DNA of 64,000 bases from Geodermatophilus aquaeductus (lineage in GTDB: Bacteria; Actinomycetota; Actinomycetes; Mycobacteriales; Geodermatophilaceae). The notes under the pieces were generated by a model. That model worked only from the letters and a program-made list of their open reading frames with translations. It made no database searches and had not been told where the DNA came from. This document shows, in pieces, positions 7,712 to 16,726 of this stretch (position 1 is the stretch's first letter; the number at the start of each line of letters is the position of its first letter). The position numbers were made by a program, and so were the translations under genes. The DNA lies in assembly GCF_900182545.1 (NCBI RefSeq), contig NZ_FXTJ01000009.1, positions 124,001 through 188,000 of the forward strand. Reading direction: 5' to 3'.

Positions 7712-9217
7712 ATGGCCCGGCCCCCTGCCGCGTCCACCCTGGGCGCGCTGCTCGTCGCCGCGTGCACGGTCGGGATGCTGGCCACCGCCGTCCTCCCGGC
7801 CGGCGCCGCGGCGCTGGTCTCCGACGTCACCCAGGCCCTGGCCGCCGGAGCCGCCGCCGCGGCCACCGCCCGGCACGCGGCGCGCTGCAGCGGCCGGCGG
7901 ATGCGCGCGGCCTGGGCGCTGCTGTCGGCGGCGTGCGCCTCCTGGTTCGCCGGGCAGGCGTACTGGGCCGTCCTCTCCGTCCGCGGCGAGGCGCCCTTCC
8001 CGTCGCTGGCCGACCTCGGCTTCCTCGGGTTCTCCGTCCTCTCCGTGCTCGCCCTCGTCGTGCACCCGGCCGGCGGCGGGCGCACCGGCCGATGGCAGCG
8101 CTGCCTCGACGCGGTGATGACCGCCGGCGCCGTCGGCCTGGTCAGCTGGCAGACGGCGCTGGGCGCGGTGCTCCGCGAGGACACCGGTCACGACGTCGCC
8201 GTCCGCCTGCTCCTGGCCGCCTACCCGGTCGCCGACGTCGCCCTCGTGGTGCTCGCCGTCCTGCTCGTCACCCGCACCCCCGGCGACCGCCGGCCGCTCA
8301 ACCTCGTCGCCGCCGGCGTCACCGCGATGGCGGTCGCCGACAGCGCCTTCACCTACCTCGCCGCCACCAGCGCCTACGACGGCGGCACCGTCGACGCCGG
8401 CTGGGCGCTCGCCTTCGTGCTGCTCGCCGCCGCGGGCCTGTGCCGTCCCGCCGACGCCACCGGCGCCGGCGCCACGAGCAGCGGCGCCCCGGTCCGGCGG
8501 ACCAGCGCGGCGGCCTCCCTGCTGCCCTACGCGCCGGTCACCCTCGCCCTCGGCGTGGCCCTGGCCCGAACCCTCACCGGCGCGACCCTCGGCCGGGGCG
8601 AGGAGCTCGTCGTCGCCGTCGTCATCGCGGCGCTGCTGGCCCGCCAGTACGGGACGGTGCGCGAGAACGTCCGGCTCGCCGACGACCTCGCCGCCCGCGA
8701 GGCCCAGCTGCGGCACCTGGCCTTCTCCGACCCGCTCACGGGCCTGGCCAACCGGTCGCTGTTCCTCGACCGGCTCGAGCACGCCCTCGCGCTGCACGCC
8801 CGCGACATGCGGCCGGTGGCCGTCGTCTTCCTCGACCTCGACGACTTCAAGTCGGTCAACGACACCCTCGGCCACGCCGCGGGCGACGAGCTGCTGCTGC
8901 GGGTGGCCGAGCGGCTGACCGGGGCGCTGCGCGGCGGCGACACGGTGGCCCGGCTCGGCGGCGACGAGTTCGCCGCGCTGCTCGAGGACGGCGGGGACCC
9001 CGTCGAGGCCGCCGCCCGCATCACCGCCGCGATGGACGTGCCGTTCAGCGTCGCCGGCCGCAGCCGCGCGGTGGGCGCGAGCACCGGCGTGGTCGCCCTC
9101 ACCGCCGGCGACGCCGCGGTGGGCGCCGACGAGCTCATGGCCCGCGCCGACGCGGCCATGTACAGCGCCAAGCGCGCCGGCAAGGGCCGCGTCGTCCACC
9201 ACGGCGCCTCCGTCTGA
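7712..9217 (+). CDS. Membrane-anchored diguanylate cyclase (GGDEF)
   Basis: This 501-residue protein starts at ATG 7712 after an AGGAG site. The first 330 residues contain about eight to ten hydrophobic segments, forming a large membrane sensor. The C-terminal GGDEF domain (about 340-495) begins LAFSDPLTGLANR and has an intact active site RLGGDEF. An inhibitory I-site (RGGD, five residues before GGDEF) is also intact, so feedback inhibition by c-di-GMP is expected. No EAL domain is fused. The signal sensed by the membrane part is unknown. Confidence 0.93.
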   Translation: MARPPAASTLGALLVAACTVGMLATAVLPAGAAALVSDVTQALAAGAAAAATARHAARCSGRRMRAAWALLSAACASWFAGQAYWAVLSVRGEAPFPSLADLGFLGFSVLSVLALVVHPAGGGRTGRWQRCLDAVMTAGAVGLVSWQTALGAVLREDTGHDVAVRLLLAAYPVADVALVVLAVLLVTRTPGDRRPLNLVAAGVTAMAVADSAFTYLAATSAYDGGTVDAGWALAFVLLAAAGLCRPADATGAGATSSGAPVRRTSAAASLLPYAPVTLALGVALARTLTGATLGRGEELVVAVVIAALLARQYGTVRENVRLADDLAAREAQLRHLAFSDPLTGLANRSLFLDRLEHALALHARDMRPVAVVFLDLDDFKSVNDTLGHAAGDELLLRVAERLTGALRGGDTVARLGGDEFAALLEDGGDPVEAAARITAAMDVPFSVAGRSRAVGASTGVVALTAGDAAVGADELMARADAAMYSAKRAGKGRVVHHGASV

Positions 9218-9269
9218 TCCCTCGCCGTCCTGGAGGGCGGGCGGGCCCGGTCGGTGCGAGGCTGGACCG

Positions 9270-9977
9270 GTGACCGACGTCGTGCGCCGGGACGGGCGTC
9301 GCACCCCCGCAGTCCGCAGCTACCAGGGGCACGGCATCCACGCCGCCCCGGGCGTGCACGAGTACGCCGCGGACCTGGCCCGGTCGGTGCTGCCCGACGG
9401 CGGCCGGGTGCTCGAGGTGGGCTCCGGCTGCGGCGCGCTGGCGCTGCGGCTGCGCGACGCCGGCCTCGACGTCGTCCCCACCGACCTCGACCCGCCGCAC
9501 GAGTGGATCTCCCGCCTCGACCTCGACGACCCCGAGTGGACCGACGACACCCGCGGCCCGTTCGACCTCGTGGTGTGCGTGGAGACGCTCGAGCACGTGG
9601 AGAACCCGCGGCAGGTGCTGCGCTCGATCCGCGCGCTGCTGCGTCCCGGCGGCCGACTGCTGGTGAGCACGCCCAACGTCACGCACCCGCACTCGCGGCT
9701 GCTCACGCTGCTGCGCGGCGCGCCGTACGTGTTCGGCCCGCGGCTCTACCACTCCCCCGGCCACATCACGCTGCTGCCGGACTGGATGCTCACCGAGCAC
9801 GTGCGGCTGGCCGGGTTCGACGACGTCGAGGTCACCACCGCCGGCGACACGTTCTACAGCGGGCCGATGCGGGCTGCCTACCGGGCGGAGATGGCCGCGC
9901 TGTGGCTGCTCGGCATCCGCCAGCGGGCCACCTCCGGCGACGGCGTCTGCACCTTCCTCACCGCCACCGCCGTCTGA
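9270..9977 (+). CDS. Class I SAM-dependent methyltransferase
   Basis: This 235-residue protein starts at GTG 9270. Motif I (VLEVGSGCGALAL) binds S-adenosylmethionine, and DLVVCVETLEHVENP followed by LLRPGGRLLVSTPN is typical of the Methyltransf_11/23 group acting on small molecules or lipids. The acceptor substrate is not known. A large hairpin follows the stop codon and separates it from the convergent aldehyde dehydrogenase gene. Confidence 0.88.
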   Translation: MTDVVRRDGRRTPAVRSYQGHGIHAAPGVHEYAADLARSVLPDGGRVLEVGSGCGALALRLRDAGLDVVPTDLDPPHEWISRLDLDDPEWTDDTRGPFDLVVCVETLEHVENPRQVLRSIRALLRPGGRLLVSTPNVTHPHSRLLTLLRGAPYVFGPRLYHSPGHITLLPDWMLTEHVRLAGFDDVEVTTAGDTFYSGPMRAAYRAEMAALWLLGIRQRATSGDGVCTFLTATAV

Positions 9978-9981
9978 GGCG

Positions 9982-10046
9982 GCCGACGGTGTGCGCCGAG
10001 GCGGGGTTCCGGCGTGGGGAACCCGGCGCCGGCGCACACCGTCGGC
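9982..10046. terminator. Long bidirectional hairpin terminator
   Basis: Perfect 17-bp arms (9982-9998 and 10030-10046) share their centre with an inner 7-bp pair GGGTTCC/GGAACCC (10004-10010/10018-10024). The structure lies exactly between two convergent stop codons. Confidence 0.75.
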
Positions 10047-10053
10047 GCCGCGG

Positions 10054-11583
10054 TCAGATGGGGAACTCGACGCCCTGCGCGAGGGGCAGCTCGCCGGAGA
10101 AGTTGATCGTGTTGGTGGCCCGGCGCATGTAGCCCTTCCACGCGTCGGAGCCGGACTCCCGGCCGCCGCCGGTGTGCTTCTCGCCGCCGAACGCGCCGCC
10201 GATCTCCGCACCCGAGGTGCCGATGTTGACGTTGGCGATGCCGCAGTCGGAGCCGTCGGCGGCGAGGAACCGCTCGGCCTCGGCCTGGTCGGAGGTGAAG
10301 ATGCTCGACGACAGCCCCTGGGGGACGTCGTTGTTGAGCGCCACGGCCTCCTCCAACGTGCGGTACGGCAGCACGTAGAGGATGGGCGCGAAGGTCTCCT
10401 GCCGGACGATGTCGGTCTGCCCCGGCATCCGGACCAGCGCCGGCTCGACGTACCAGGCGTCCGGCGCCTCCTCGGCCAGCCGCCGCCCACCGCCGGCGAG
10501 CACCTCGCCGCCCTGCTGGCGCGCCGCCTCGAGGGCGTCCTGCATCGCCTTGTACGCGGCGTCGTGGACCAGCGGGCCGACCAGCGTGCCGGCGTCCAGC
10601 GGCGAGCCGATCGGCAGCCGGCGGTAGGCGGCGGCGACCCGCTCGGTCACGGCGTCGACGACGTCGACGTGCGCGATGAGCCGGCGCATCGTGGTGCACC
10701 GCTGCCCGGCGGTGCCGGCGGCCGAGAACACGATGCCGCGGGTGGCCAGGTCGAGGTCGGCCGACGGCGTGACGATCGCGGCGTTGTTGCCGCCCAGTTC
10801 CAGCAGCGAGCGGCCGAAGCGGTCGGCGACCCGCGGCCCGACCAGCCGGCCCATGCGCGTGGAGCCGGTCGCGCTGAGCAGGGCCACGCCGGGCGAGGCG
10901 ACCAGCGCCTCGCCCACGTCGGCGCCGCCGAGCACGACCTGGCTGAGCCCCTCGGGTGCGCCGGTCTCGCGGATCGCCCGGTCCAGCAGCGCGGCGGACG
11001 CCAGCGCCGACAGCGGCGCGAGCTCCGAGGGCTTCCAGATCACCGGGTCGCCGCAGACGAGGGCCAGCGCCGTGTTCCACGACCACACGGCGACCGGGAA
11101 GTTGAACGCGCTGATGACGCCGACGACGCCCAGCGGGTGCCAGGTCTCCATCAGCCGGTGCCCGGGCCGTTCGGAGCTGATCGTCCGGCCGTAGAGCTGA
11201 CGCGAGAGCCCGACGGCGAACTCGCAGATGTCGATCATCTCCTGGACCTCGCCGGCCGCCTCGGAGGTGATCTTGCCGACCTCGATGCTCACCAGGGTGG
11301 CGAGGTCGGCCTTGTGCTCGCGCAGCAGCTCGCCGAGGCGGCGGACCAGCGCGCCGCGCACCGGCGCCGGGACCGTGCGCCAGGTCCGGAACGCCTCGCC
11401 GGCCCGCGCGACGGCGGCCTCGACGTCGGCCGCGGTGTCCCGGCGCACGGAGGCGACCCGGGCGCCGTTCACCGGCGAGGTCACCTGGTCGTCGCCCGCG
11501 ACGGCGTCGAGGTCGACGCCGCAGCGGGTCGCGGCCTCCGCCGCCAGGCGGGCGAGGTCCTCGGCGGTGGGCAGGGTGGTCAC
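10054..11583 (-). CDS. Aldehyde dehydrogenase, ALDH7-like (aminoadipate semialdehyde type)
   Basis: This 509-residue protein has the catalytic Glu in LELGGNN and the catalytic Cys in TAGQRCTTMRR. The wording around both sites and the C-terminal stretch IGGAFGGEKHTGGGRESGSD point to the ALDH7 group (L-2-aminoadipate-6-semialdehyde dehydrogenases of lysine catabolism) rather than betaine or succinate semialdehyde types. It starts at GTG 11583 with a GAGGAG ribosome binding site. The upstream DAO-family oxidase gene ends 23 bases away on the same strand, so a two-step amine or amino acid oxidation followed by aldehyde oxidation is likely. The exact substrate is inferred. Confidence 0.88.
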   Translation of the reverse strand: MTTLPTAEDLARLAAEAATRCGVDLDAVAGDDQVTSPVNGARVASVRRDTAADVEAAVARAGEAFRTWRTVPAPVRGALVRRLGELLREHKADLATLVSIEVGKITSEAAGEVQEMIDICEFAVGLSRQLYGRTISSERPGHRLMETWHPLGVVGVISAFNFPVAVWSWNTALALVCGDPVIWKPSELAPLSALASAALLDRAIRETGAPEGLSQVVLGGADVGEALVASPGVALLSATGSTRMGRLVGPRVADRFGRSLLELGGNNAAIVTPSADLDLATRGIVFSAAGTAGQRCTTMRRLIAHVDVVDAVTERVAAAYRRLPIGSPLDAGTLVGPLVHDAAYKAMQDALEAARQQGGEVLAGGGRRLAEEAPDAWYVEPALVRMPGQTDIVRQETFAPILYVLPYRTLEEAVALNNDVPQGLSSSIFTSDQAEAERFLAADGSDCGIANVNIGTSGAEIGGAFGGEKHTGGGRESGSDAWKGYMRRATNTINFSGELPLAQGVEFPI

Positions 11584-11606
11584 AGACGGACTCCTCAGAG
11601 GTCGGA

Positions 11607-12773
11607 TCAGACGACGTTGAGCTCGGGGCGTACTCCCGCACCCGAGAACCTACGGACGTCGAAGACGGACACGTCGACGAACGGCTCCACCCCGAGGTAC
11701 AGGTCGCGCACGACCTCGCCGACGGCCGGTCCCATGAGGAACCCGTGGCCGGAGAAGCCGGTGGCGTAGAGGAAGCCCTCGACGTCGGCGGCGCGGCCGA
11801 TGAGCGCGTTGTGGTCGGGCGTCATCTCGTAGAGCCCCGCCCAGCCGCTGGCCACGCCGACGCCGGCCAGCGCGGGGGCGCGCCGCTCGATCGCCGCGGC
11901 CAGACGGGGCAGCCACGCGTCGGAGCGGGTCAGCCGGAAGCCGGGCGTCTCGTCGGGGTCGGACATGCCCATGAGCAGGCCCCGCCCCTCGCGGTGGAAG
12001 TAGAACGAGGTGTCGAAGTCGATGGTGAACGGCGTGTGCGGGTCCAGGTCCGGGACCGGCTCGGTGACCAGCACCTGGCGGCGCAGCGGGCTCACCGGCA
12101 GGTCCACCCCGGCCCAGGCGCCGACCTCGGCCGACCAGGCGCCGGCGGCGCAGACCACCGTGTCGGTGCGGATCGTCCCGGCCGCCGTGTGCACCGCGGT
12201 GACCCGCCCGCTGTCGACGTCGATGCCGGTGGCCGCGCACTGCGGCAGCAGCGTGGCCCCGGCCCGCCGGGCGGCCGACGCGTAGCCGAGCACCACCGAC
12301 TCCGGCGTGCAGTGCCCGTCGGTCGGCGAGAACGCGGCGGCGAGCAGCCCGTCGGCGTCGACCAGCGGGGAGAGCCGCAGTGCCTCGGCGACGTCGACCA
12401 TCCGGCTGGGCACGCCGAGGGAGTTCTGCACCGCGACGGCGGCCTCGAAGTCGGCCACCGCCTGCGGCGTCGACAGCAGGAACAGGTAGCCCACCGGCGC
12501 GAAGTCGATCTCCTGCCCGAAGCGGGCGGGGAAGTCGCGGAAGCTCTCCAGGCTGCGCGCGCCCAGGGCGACGTTCACCGGGTCGGAGAACATCGCCCGC
12601 ACCCCGCCGGCCGCCTTGCAGGTCGAGCCGGCGCCGAACGCGTCCCGGTCGAGCAGGACGACGTCGGGCACGCCGGCCCGCGCCAGTTCGTACGCGGTGG
12701 CCAGCCCCATCACCCCGCCGCCGATCACGACGACGGACGCCGAGGCGGGCACCTGGCGCGACGGTCCGGTCAC
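11607..12773 (-). CDS. FAD-dependent oxidoreductase, DAO family
   Basis: This 388-residue protein is predicted from GTG 12773, chosen because a GGAGG site lies five bases upstream; longer in-frame starts exist at 12809 and 12857. The FAD-binding motif VVVIGGGVMGLATAYELARAG opens the protein, and the C-terminal GFLYATGFSGHGF pattern is typical of sarcosine-oxidase-beta/glycine-oxidase-like enzymes. It should oxidise an amine or N-methyl amino acid and release hydrogen peroxide or pass electrons on. It is sandwiched between the ALDH7-like and CitE-like genes in the same direction, suggesting a catabolic operon. Confidence 0.87.
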   Translation of the reverse strand: MTGPSRQVPASASVVVIGGGVMGLATAYELARAGVPDVVLLDRDAFGAGSTCKAAGGVRAMFSDPVNVALGARSLESFRDFPARFGQEIDFAPVGYLFLLSTPQAVADFEAAVAVQNSLGVPSRMVDVAEALRLSPLVDADGLLAAAFSPTDGHCTPESVVLGYASAARRAGATLLPQCAATGIDVDSGRVTAVHTAAGTIRTDTVVCAAGAWSAEVGAWAGVDLPVSPLRRQVLVTEPVPDLDPHTPFTIDFDTSFYFHREGRGLLMGMSDPDETPGFRLTRSDAWLPRLAAAIERRAPALAGVGVASGWAGLYEMTPDHNALIGRAADVEGFLYATGFSGHGFLMGPAVGEVVRDLYLGVEPFVDVSVFDVRRFSGAGVRPELNVV

Positions 12774-12861
12774 CGGGACCTCCTGCACGGACGGGGACGG
12801 GCTCCCCATCCTGGGCCCTGCGGGGCCCGCGGCACCACGTCCGCGGGCCCACGCCACCGGA

Positions 12862-13698
12862 TCAGGCCGGCTCGACGCCGAAGGTCTGCGCCAGGCGCTC
12901 GATCTTGCGGGCCCGGCCCAGCCGCGGCTTGTCGCTGCCGTCGCGGATGACCTGGCCGCGGGCCTCGAAGTCGGCGAGGAACGCCCGCGCCCACGCGACG
13001 TCGGACGGCGCGGGGCTGATCACCTCGTTGATGACCGGCGCCTGGTCGGGGTCGAGGCAGAGCTTGCCGGTGAGCCCGAGGGAGACGGTGACCGCCGACT
13101 GCTCACGCAGCACCGGGTGGCTGGTGCTTACCGTCGGGCCGTCGATCGGGCCGGGCAGGCCGCCGATCCGGCTGGCCACGACCAGGCGCGAGCGTGGGTA
13201 GGCCATCGCCAGGTCGTCGGCGCTGGTGCCGGTGTCGCGGCGGTAGTCGCCGCTGCCGAAGGCGAGCCGGAACGCGCCGCGCGCCCGGGCGACGTTGACC
13301 GCCTCCTCGATGCCGAGCGCCGACTCGACCAGCGCCAGCACCGGGGTCGACCCGCCGAGCCGGTCGAAGGTCTCGGTCACGTGCTCGCCGGCCTCGGTCT
13401 TGGCCAGCATCACGCCGGCGAGCCCGGGCAGGCCCGCGAGCGCGGCGACGTCGTCCTCCCACCACGTCGTCGAGCGGTCGTTGATCCGCACCCAGGCCGG
13501 GCGGTCGGCGTCCTTGAGCCAGGGAACGACGCCGTCGCGGGCCTCGTCCTTGTGCGCCGGGTCGACGGCGTCCTCGATGTCGAGGACCACCTGGTCGGCG
13601 CGCGAGGCGTACCGCTCGTCGAACAGGTCCGTGCGTGCACCGTTCACCAGCAGCCAGGAGCGCGCGTCCGCCGGCCCGACCCTGCGTCGTGTCGTCAT
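12862..13698 (-). CDS. HpcH/HpaI aldolase / CitE-like lyase
   Basis: This 278-residue protein is predicted from ATG 13698, which follows a GAGGATG site; the frame upstream of it looks non-coding. It begins ARSWLLVNGARTD and has LDIEDAVDP, the acyl-CoA lyase motif with the metal-binding Asp, and VLALVESALGIEEAVN with the second metal ligand Glu. Relatives include citrate lyase beta subunit-like and malyl/citramalyl-CoA lyases. No citrate lyase alpha or gamma genes are nearby, so a stand-alone acyl-CoA C-C lyase is more likely. It heads a gene series with the oxidase and dehydrogenase and diverges from a TetR gene. Confidence 0.87.
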   Translation of the reverse strand: MTTRRRVGPADARSWLLVNGARTDLFDERYASRADQVVLDIEDAVDPAHKDEARDGVVPWLKDADRPAWVRINDRSTTWWEDDVAALAGLPGLAGVMLAKTEAGEHVTETFDRLGGSTPVLALVESALGIEEAVNVARARGAFRLAFGSGDYRRDTGTSADDLAMAYPRSRLVVASRIGGLPGPIDGPTVSTSHPVLREQSAVTVSLGLTGKLCLDPDQAPVINEVISPAPSDVAWARAFLADFEARGQVIRDGSDKPRLGRARKIERLAQTFGVEPA

Positions 13699-13776
13699 GA
13701 CGTCATCCTCGCCCGAGCCCGCCTGCGGCCCGCGGTCCGACTCCCGGCCAGCGGCATCTGTGAGCGATGGCACGCC

Positions 13777-13814
13777 GACCAGATCGGATGGTCTGCCGAC
13801 CGGATCGGTCGGTC
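13777..13814. promoter_or_regulatory. Two tandem 17-bp palindromes, TetR operator candidate
   Basis: GACCAGATCGGATGGTC (13777-13793) and GACCGGATCGGTCGGTC (13798-13814) are inverted repeats of the form GACC(A/G)-N7-(T/C)GGTC placed 21 bp apart, about two helical turns. They end 17 bp before the TetR start codon, in the spacer shared with the CitE-like gene. Cooperative binding by two TetR dimers is the likely reading. Confidence 0.65.
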
Positions 13815-13831
13815 CGCCGTACCCTGGGCCC

Positions 13832-14431
13832 GTGGCGCGACCGTTCCGGCAGCAGATCGACGAGGGCATCCTCGACCGCGCCGCCGCCCTGTTCGCCCGC
13901 CGCGGCTTCGCCAAGACGTCGGTGCAGGACGTGGCCGACGCCGTCGGGCTGTCCAAGGCCGGCCTGCTGCACCACTACCCCAGCAAGGACGCCCTGCACG
14001 AGGCGGTGCTCGCCCAGGCGGAGACGCTCGGCAAGCGGGTCCTCGAGCAGGTCGAGCACCTGCCGCTGGGCGCGGCGCGCGACCGCCGGGCCGTCGAGGT
14101 CCTGGTCGACGTCGCCCTCGCCCACCCCGGCGTCGTCGCGCTGCTGCTGGCCCCGGCCACCCAGGGCGAGCCCGGTGCCGACGCCTCGCTGACCGACGGG
14201 GCCGGCGCCATGGCGCTGGCCGCCTTCGGCGTCGACCCGGAGACCACCGACCCCGAACGCTGCGTCCGGGTGGTCGGCGCCCTCGGCGCGCTCGCCGTCC
14301 TCACCCTCGCCGCCCGCCAGGCGGACCTGACCCTCGCGTGGCGGCCGTTCGTCGTCGGCACGTGCTTCGACGCGCTCGGCCACCGCCGTCCGCGCGCACC
14401 CCATCCCTCCCCCACCCAGTCAGAGGCCTGA
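13832..14431 (+). CDS. TetR-family regulator
   Basis: This 199-residue protein starts at GTG 13832. The helix-turn-helix segment FAKTSVQDVADAVGLSKAGLLHHYPSKDAL is a standard TetR DNA-binding domain; the C-terminal domain is not assignable. The MMPL transporter starts seven bases after its stop, so the pair is probably one operon and the regulator probably controls the exporter. Two tandem palindromes lie directly upstream and are good candidates for autoregulation. Confidence 0.88.
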   Translation: MARPFRQQIDEGILDRAAALFARRGFAKTSVQDVADAVGLSKAGLLHHYPSKDALHEAVLAQAETLGKRVLEQVEHLPLGAARDRRAVEVLVDVALAHPGVVALLLAPATQGEPGADASLTDGAGAMALAAFGVDPETTDPERCVRVVGALGALAVLTLAARQADLTLAWRPFVVGTCFDALGHRRPRAPHPSPTQSEA

Positions 14432-14438
14432 AGAGTCC

Positions 14439-16631
14439 ATGGCAGTCCTGTTGTCCCGTCTCGGGACGTTCTCCGCGCGGCACCGGTTCGCCGTCCTCGC
14501 CGCGTGGCTCCTGGTCCTCGTGGCCGGTGGCGCCGGCGCGGTGACGCTCTCCGGTGAGACGTCGACCAGCTTCTCCATCCCCGGCCAGGAGTCCACGACC
14601 GCGCTCGAGCGGATCGGCGAGGAGTTCGGCGAGGTCGCCGGCGGCGTGAGCGCGCGGGTCGTCGTCGCCGCGCCCGAGGGCGGCACGCTGACCACCCCGG
14701 AGAACGCGGCCGCGGTGACCGGGCTGGCCGGCACGCTGGCCGAGCTCCCCGGCGTCGTCTCGGCCACCGACCCCCTGGACCCGGCCGCGCCGTCGGTCAA
14801 CCAGGACCTCACCACCGGCTACAGCACGGTCACCTACGACGCCGAGGCCGGCGGGGTGACGCCCGAGCAGCAGGACGCGCTGCTCGACGCCGTCGACGAG
14901 GCCCGCGACAGCGGCCTGACCGTCGAGGTCACCGGCCAGGCGATCGAGGAGGTGCCGGCCGTCGGCGGCCCGGCGGAGGCGATCGGCGTCGTCGTGGCGC
15001 TGGTCGTCCTGGCCGTCACCTACGGCGCCCTCGTCGTGGCCGGCATGAACCTGCTGACCGCGCTCGTCGGCGTGGGCGTCGGCGTCCTCGGCATCACCAT
15101 CGCCACCGGCTTCACCGACCTGTCCTCGACGACGCCGATCCTCGCCGCGATGCTCGGCCTGGCCGTCGGCATCGACTACACGCTGTTCATCGTCACGCGG
15201 CACCGGCAGGAGCTGGCGCGCGGCGCCGAGGTCCGCCGGTCGATCGGGCTGGCCGTGGGCACCGCCGGGTCGGCCGTGGTCACCGCGGGCCTCACCGTCG
15301 TCATCGCGCTCGCCGGCCTGTTCGTCGCCGGCATCCCGTTCCTGACCCAGATGGGGCTGGCCGCGGCGGCCACGATCGTCGTCGCCGTCCTGGTCGCGCT
15401 CACGCTGGTCCCGGCGGTGCTCGCGCTGCTCGGGCACCGCGTCCTGCCCCGCAAGCGCCGCGCCGCGGCCGTCGCCGCCACCGCGGACGCTCCCGCACCG
15501 GCCCGCGGCCGGGGCTTCCTCGCCGGCTGGGCGACCACCGTCAGCCGGCACCGGGTGGTGTCGCTGCTGCTGGCGATCGTCGCCCTCGGCGTCGTGTCCA
15601 TCCCGGTGGCCTCCATGCAGACGACGCTGATCCAGACGCCGGGCGAGGGCACCACGCAGGCCCGCGCCGACGCGCTGCTGGCCGAGGGCTTCGGCGAGGG
15701 CTTCAACGGCCCGATCACCGTGCTGTTCGAGGGCGACGGGGCCGTCGACGCCGCCGCGCAGGCCGCGGGCACCGTCAGCGGGCTCGACGACGTCGCGCTG
15801 GTGGCCCCGCCCACCCCGAACGCCGACGGCACCGCCGCGCTGCTCAACGTCATCCCGGAGTCGGGCCCGACCACCGAGGCCACCGAGCAGCTCGTCGCCG
15901 ACCTGCGCGCGCAGCTGGGCGACCTCGACGGCGTCGAGGCCTCGGTGACCGGCCAGACGGCGGTGAGCGTCGACGTCGCGCAGAGCCTGGACGCGGCGCT
16001 GCCGGTCTACCTGCTGCTCGTCGTCGGCCTGGCGCTGGTCCTGCTGGTGCTGGTCTTCCGGTCGCTGCTGGTGCCGCTGGTCGGCGTCCTGGGCTTCCTG
16101 CTGACCATCGGCGCCTCGCTCGGCGCCACGGTGGCGGTGTTCCAGTGGGGCTGGCTGGCCGACGTCGTCAACCTCGACACCACCGGCCCGCTGCTGAGCC
16201 TCACGCCGATCCTGGTGATCGGCATCCTGTTCGGCCTGGCGATGGACTACCAGGTGTTCCTGGTGTCGCGGATGCACGAGGCGCACACCCACGGCGCCTC
16301 GCCGCTGGACTCGATCCGCACCGGGTTCCGGCAGGCCGCACCGGTCGTCGTCGCGGCCGCGCTGATCATGTTCTCGGTGTTCGCCGGGTTCGTGCCGGCC
16401 GGTGAGCCGACGATCAAGTCGATCGCCTTCGCGCTGGCCATCGGCATCCTGTTCGACGCCTTCGTCGTCCGGATGGTGCTCGTGCCCGCGGCGCTGGCGC
16501 TGCTCGGCGAGCGGGCCTGGTGGCTGCCGCGCTGGCTGCGCTGGCTCCCGGCGGTCGACGTCGAGGGCGCGGCGCTGGAGAAGGACCACGGCGCGGTCCG
16601 CGAGCCGGAGCTGGTCGGCGACCCGCGCTGA
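14439..16631 (+). CDS. MMPL-family RND transporter
   Basis: This 730-residue protein has two repeats, each with one N-terminal helix, a periplasmic loop domain and five clustered helices: helices near 20 and 175-330, then near 370 and 530-690. The signature segments LGLAVGIDYTLFIVTRHRQEL and FGLAMDYQVFLVSRMHEAH carry the conserved Asp-Tyr pairs used for proton coupling in MMPL proteins. The loop between the halves is short and basic. Family members export lipids, glycolipid precursors or drugs. The TetR gene just upstream suggests substrate-induced export. Confidence 0.93.
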   Translation: MAVLLSRLGTFSARHRFAVLAAWLLVLVAGGAGAVTLSGETSTSFSIPGQESTTALERIGEEFGEVAGGVSARVVVAAPEGGTLTTPENAAAVTGLAGTLAELPGVVSATDPLDPAAPSVNQDLTTGYSTVTYDAEAGGVTPEQQDALLDAVDEARDSGLTVEVTGQAIEEVPAVGGPAEAIGVVVALVVLAVTYGALVVAGMNLLTALVGVGVGVLGITIATGFTDLSSTTPILAAMLGLAVGIDYTLFIVTRHRQELARGAEVRRSIGLAVGTAGSAVVTAGLTVVIALAGLFVAGIPFLTQMGLAAAATIVVAVLVALTLVPAVLALLGHRVLPRKRRAAAVAATADAPAPARGRGFLAGWATTVSRHRVVSLLLAIVALGVVSIPVASMQTTLIQTPGEGTTQARADALLAEGFGEGFNGPITVLFEGDGAVDAAAQAAGTVSGLDDVALVAPPTPNADGTAALLNVIPESGPTTEATEQLVADLRAQLGDLDGVEASVTGQTAVSVDVAQSLDAALPVYLLLVVGLALVLLVLVFRSLLVPLVGVLGFLLTIGASLGATVAVFQWGWLADVVNLDTTGPLLSLTPILVIGILFGLAMDYQVFLVSRMHEAHTHGASPLDSIRTGFRQAAPVVVAAALIMFSVFAGFVPAGEPTIKSIAFALAIGILFDAFVVRMVLVPAALALLGERAWWLPRWLRWLPAVDVEGAALEKDHGAVREPELVGDPR

Positions 16632-16644
16632 CGTCCCGCACCGC

Positions 16645-16682
16645 CCACGGCCCGTCTCCCCTCCCGGGGAGGCGGGCCGTGG
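16645..16682 (+). terminator. Hairpin after the MMPL gene
   Basis: CCACGGCCCG (16645-16654) pairs with CGGGCCGTGG (16673-16682), with further pairing of CTCC/GGAG inside, 13 bases after the stop codon. A short TGTCT follows. The next gene starts 45 bases downstream. Confidence 0.7.
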
Positions 16683-16726
16683 TGTCTCATGACGGGTCGG
16701 TGGAGGTCCCACACGGAGGAGGAACG

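Noticed and set aside
14301..16712. Long minus-strand frame opposite the MMPL gene
   Set aside because: Composition is dominated by Gly, Arg, Asp and Gln without motifs, whereas the plus strand encodes a complete transporter.
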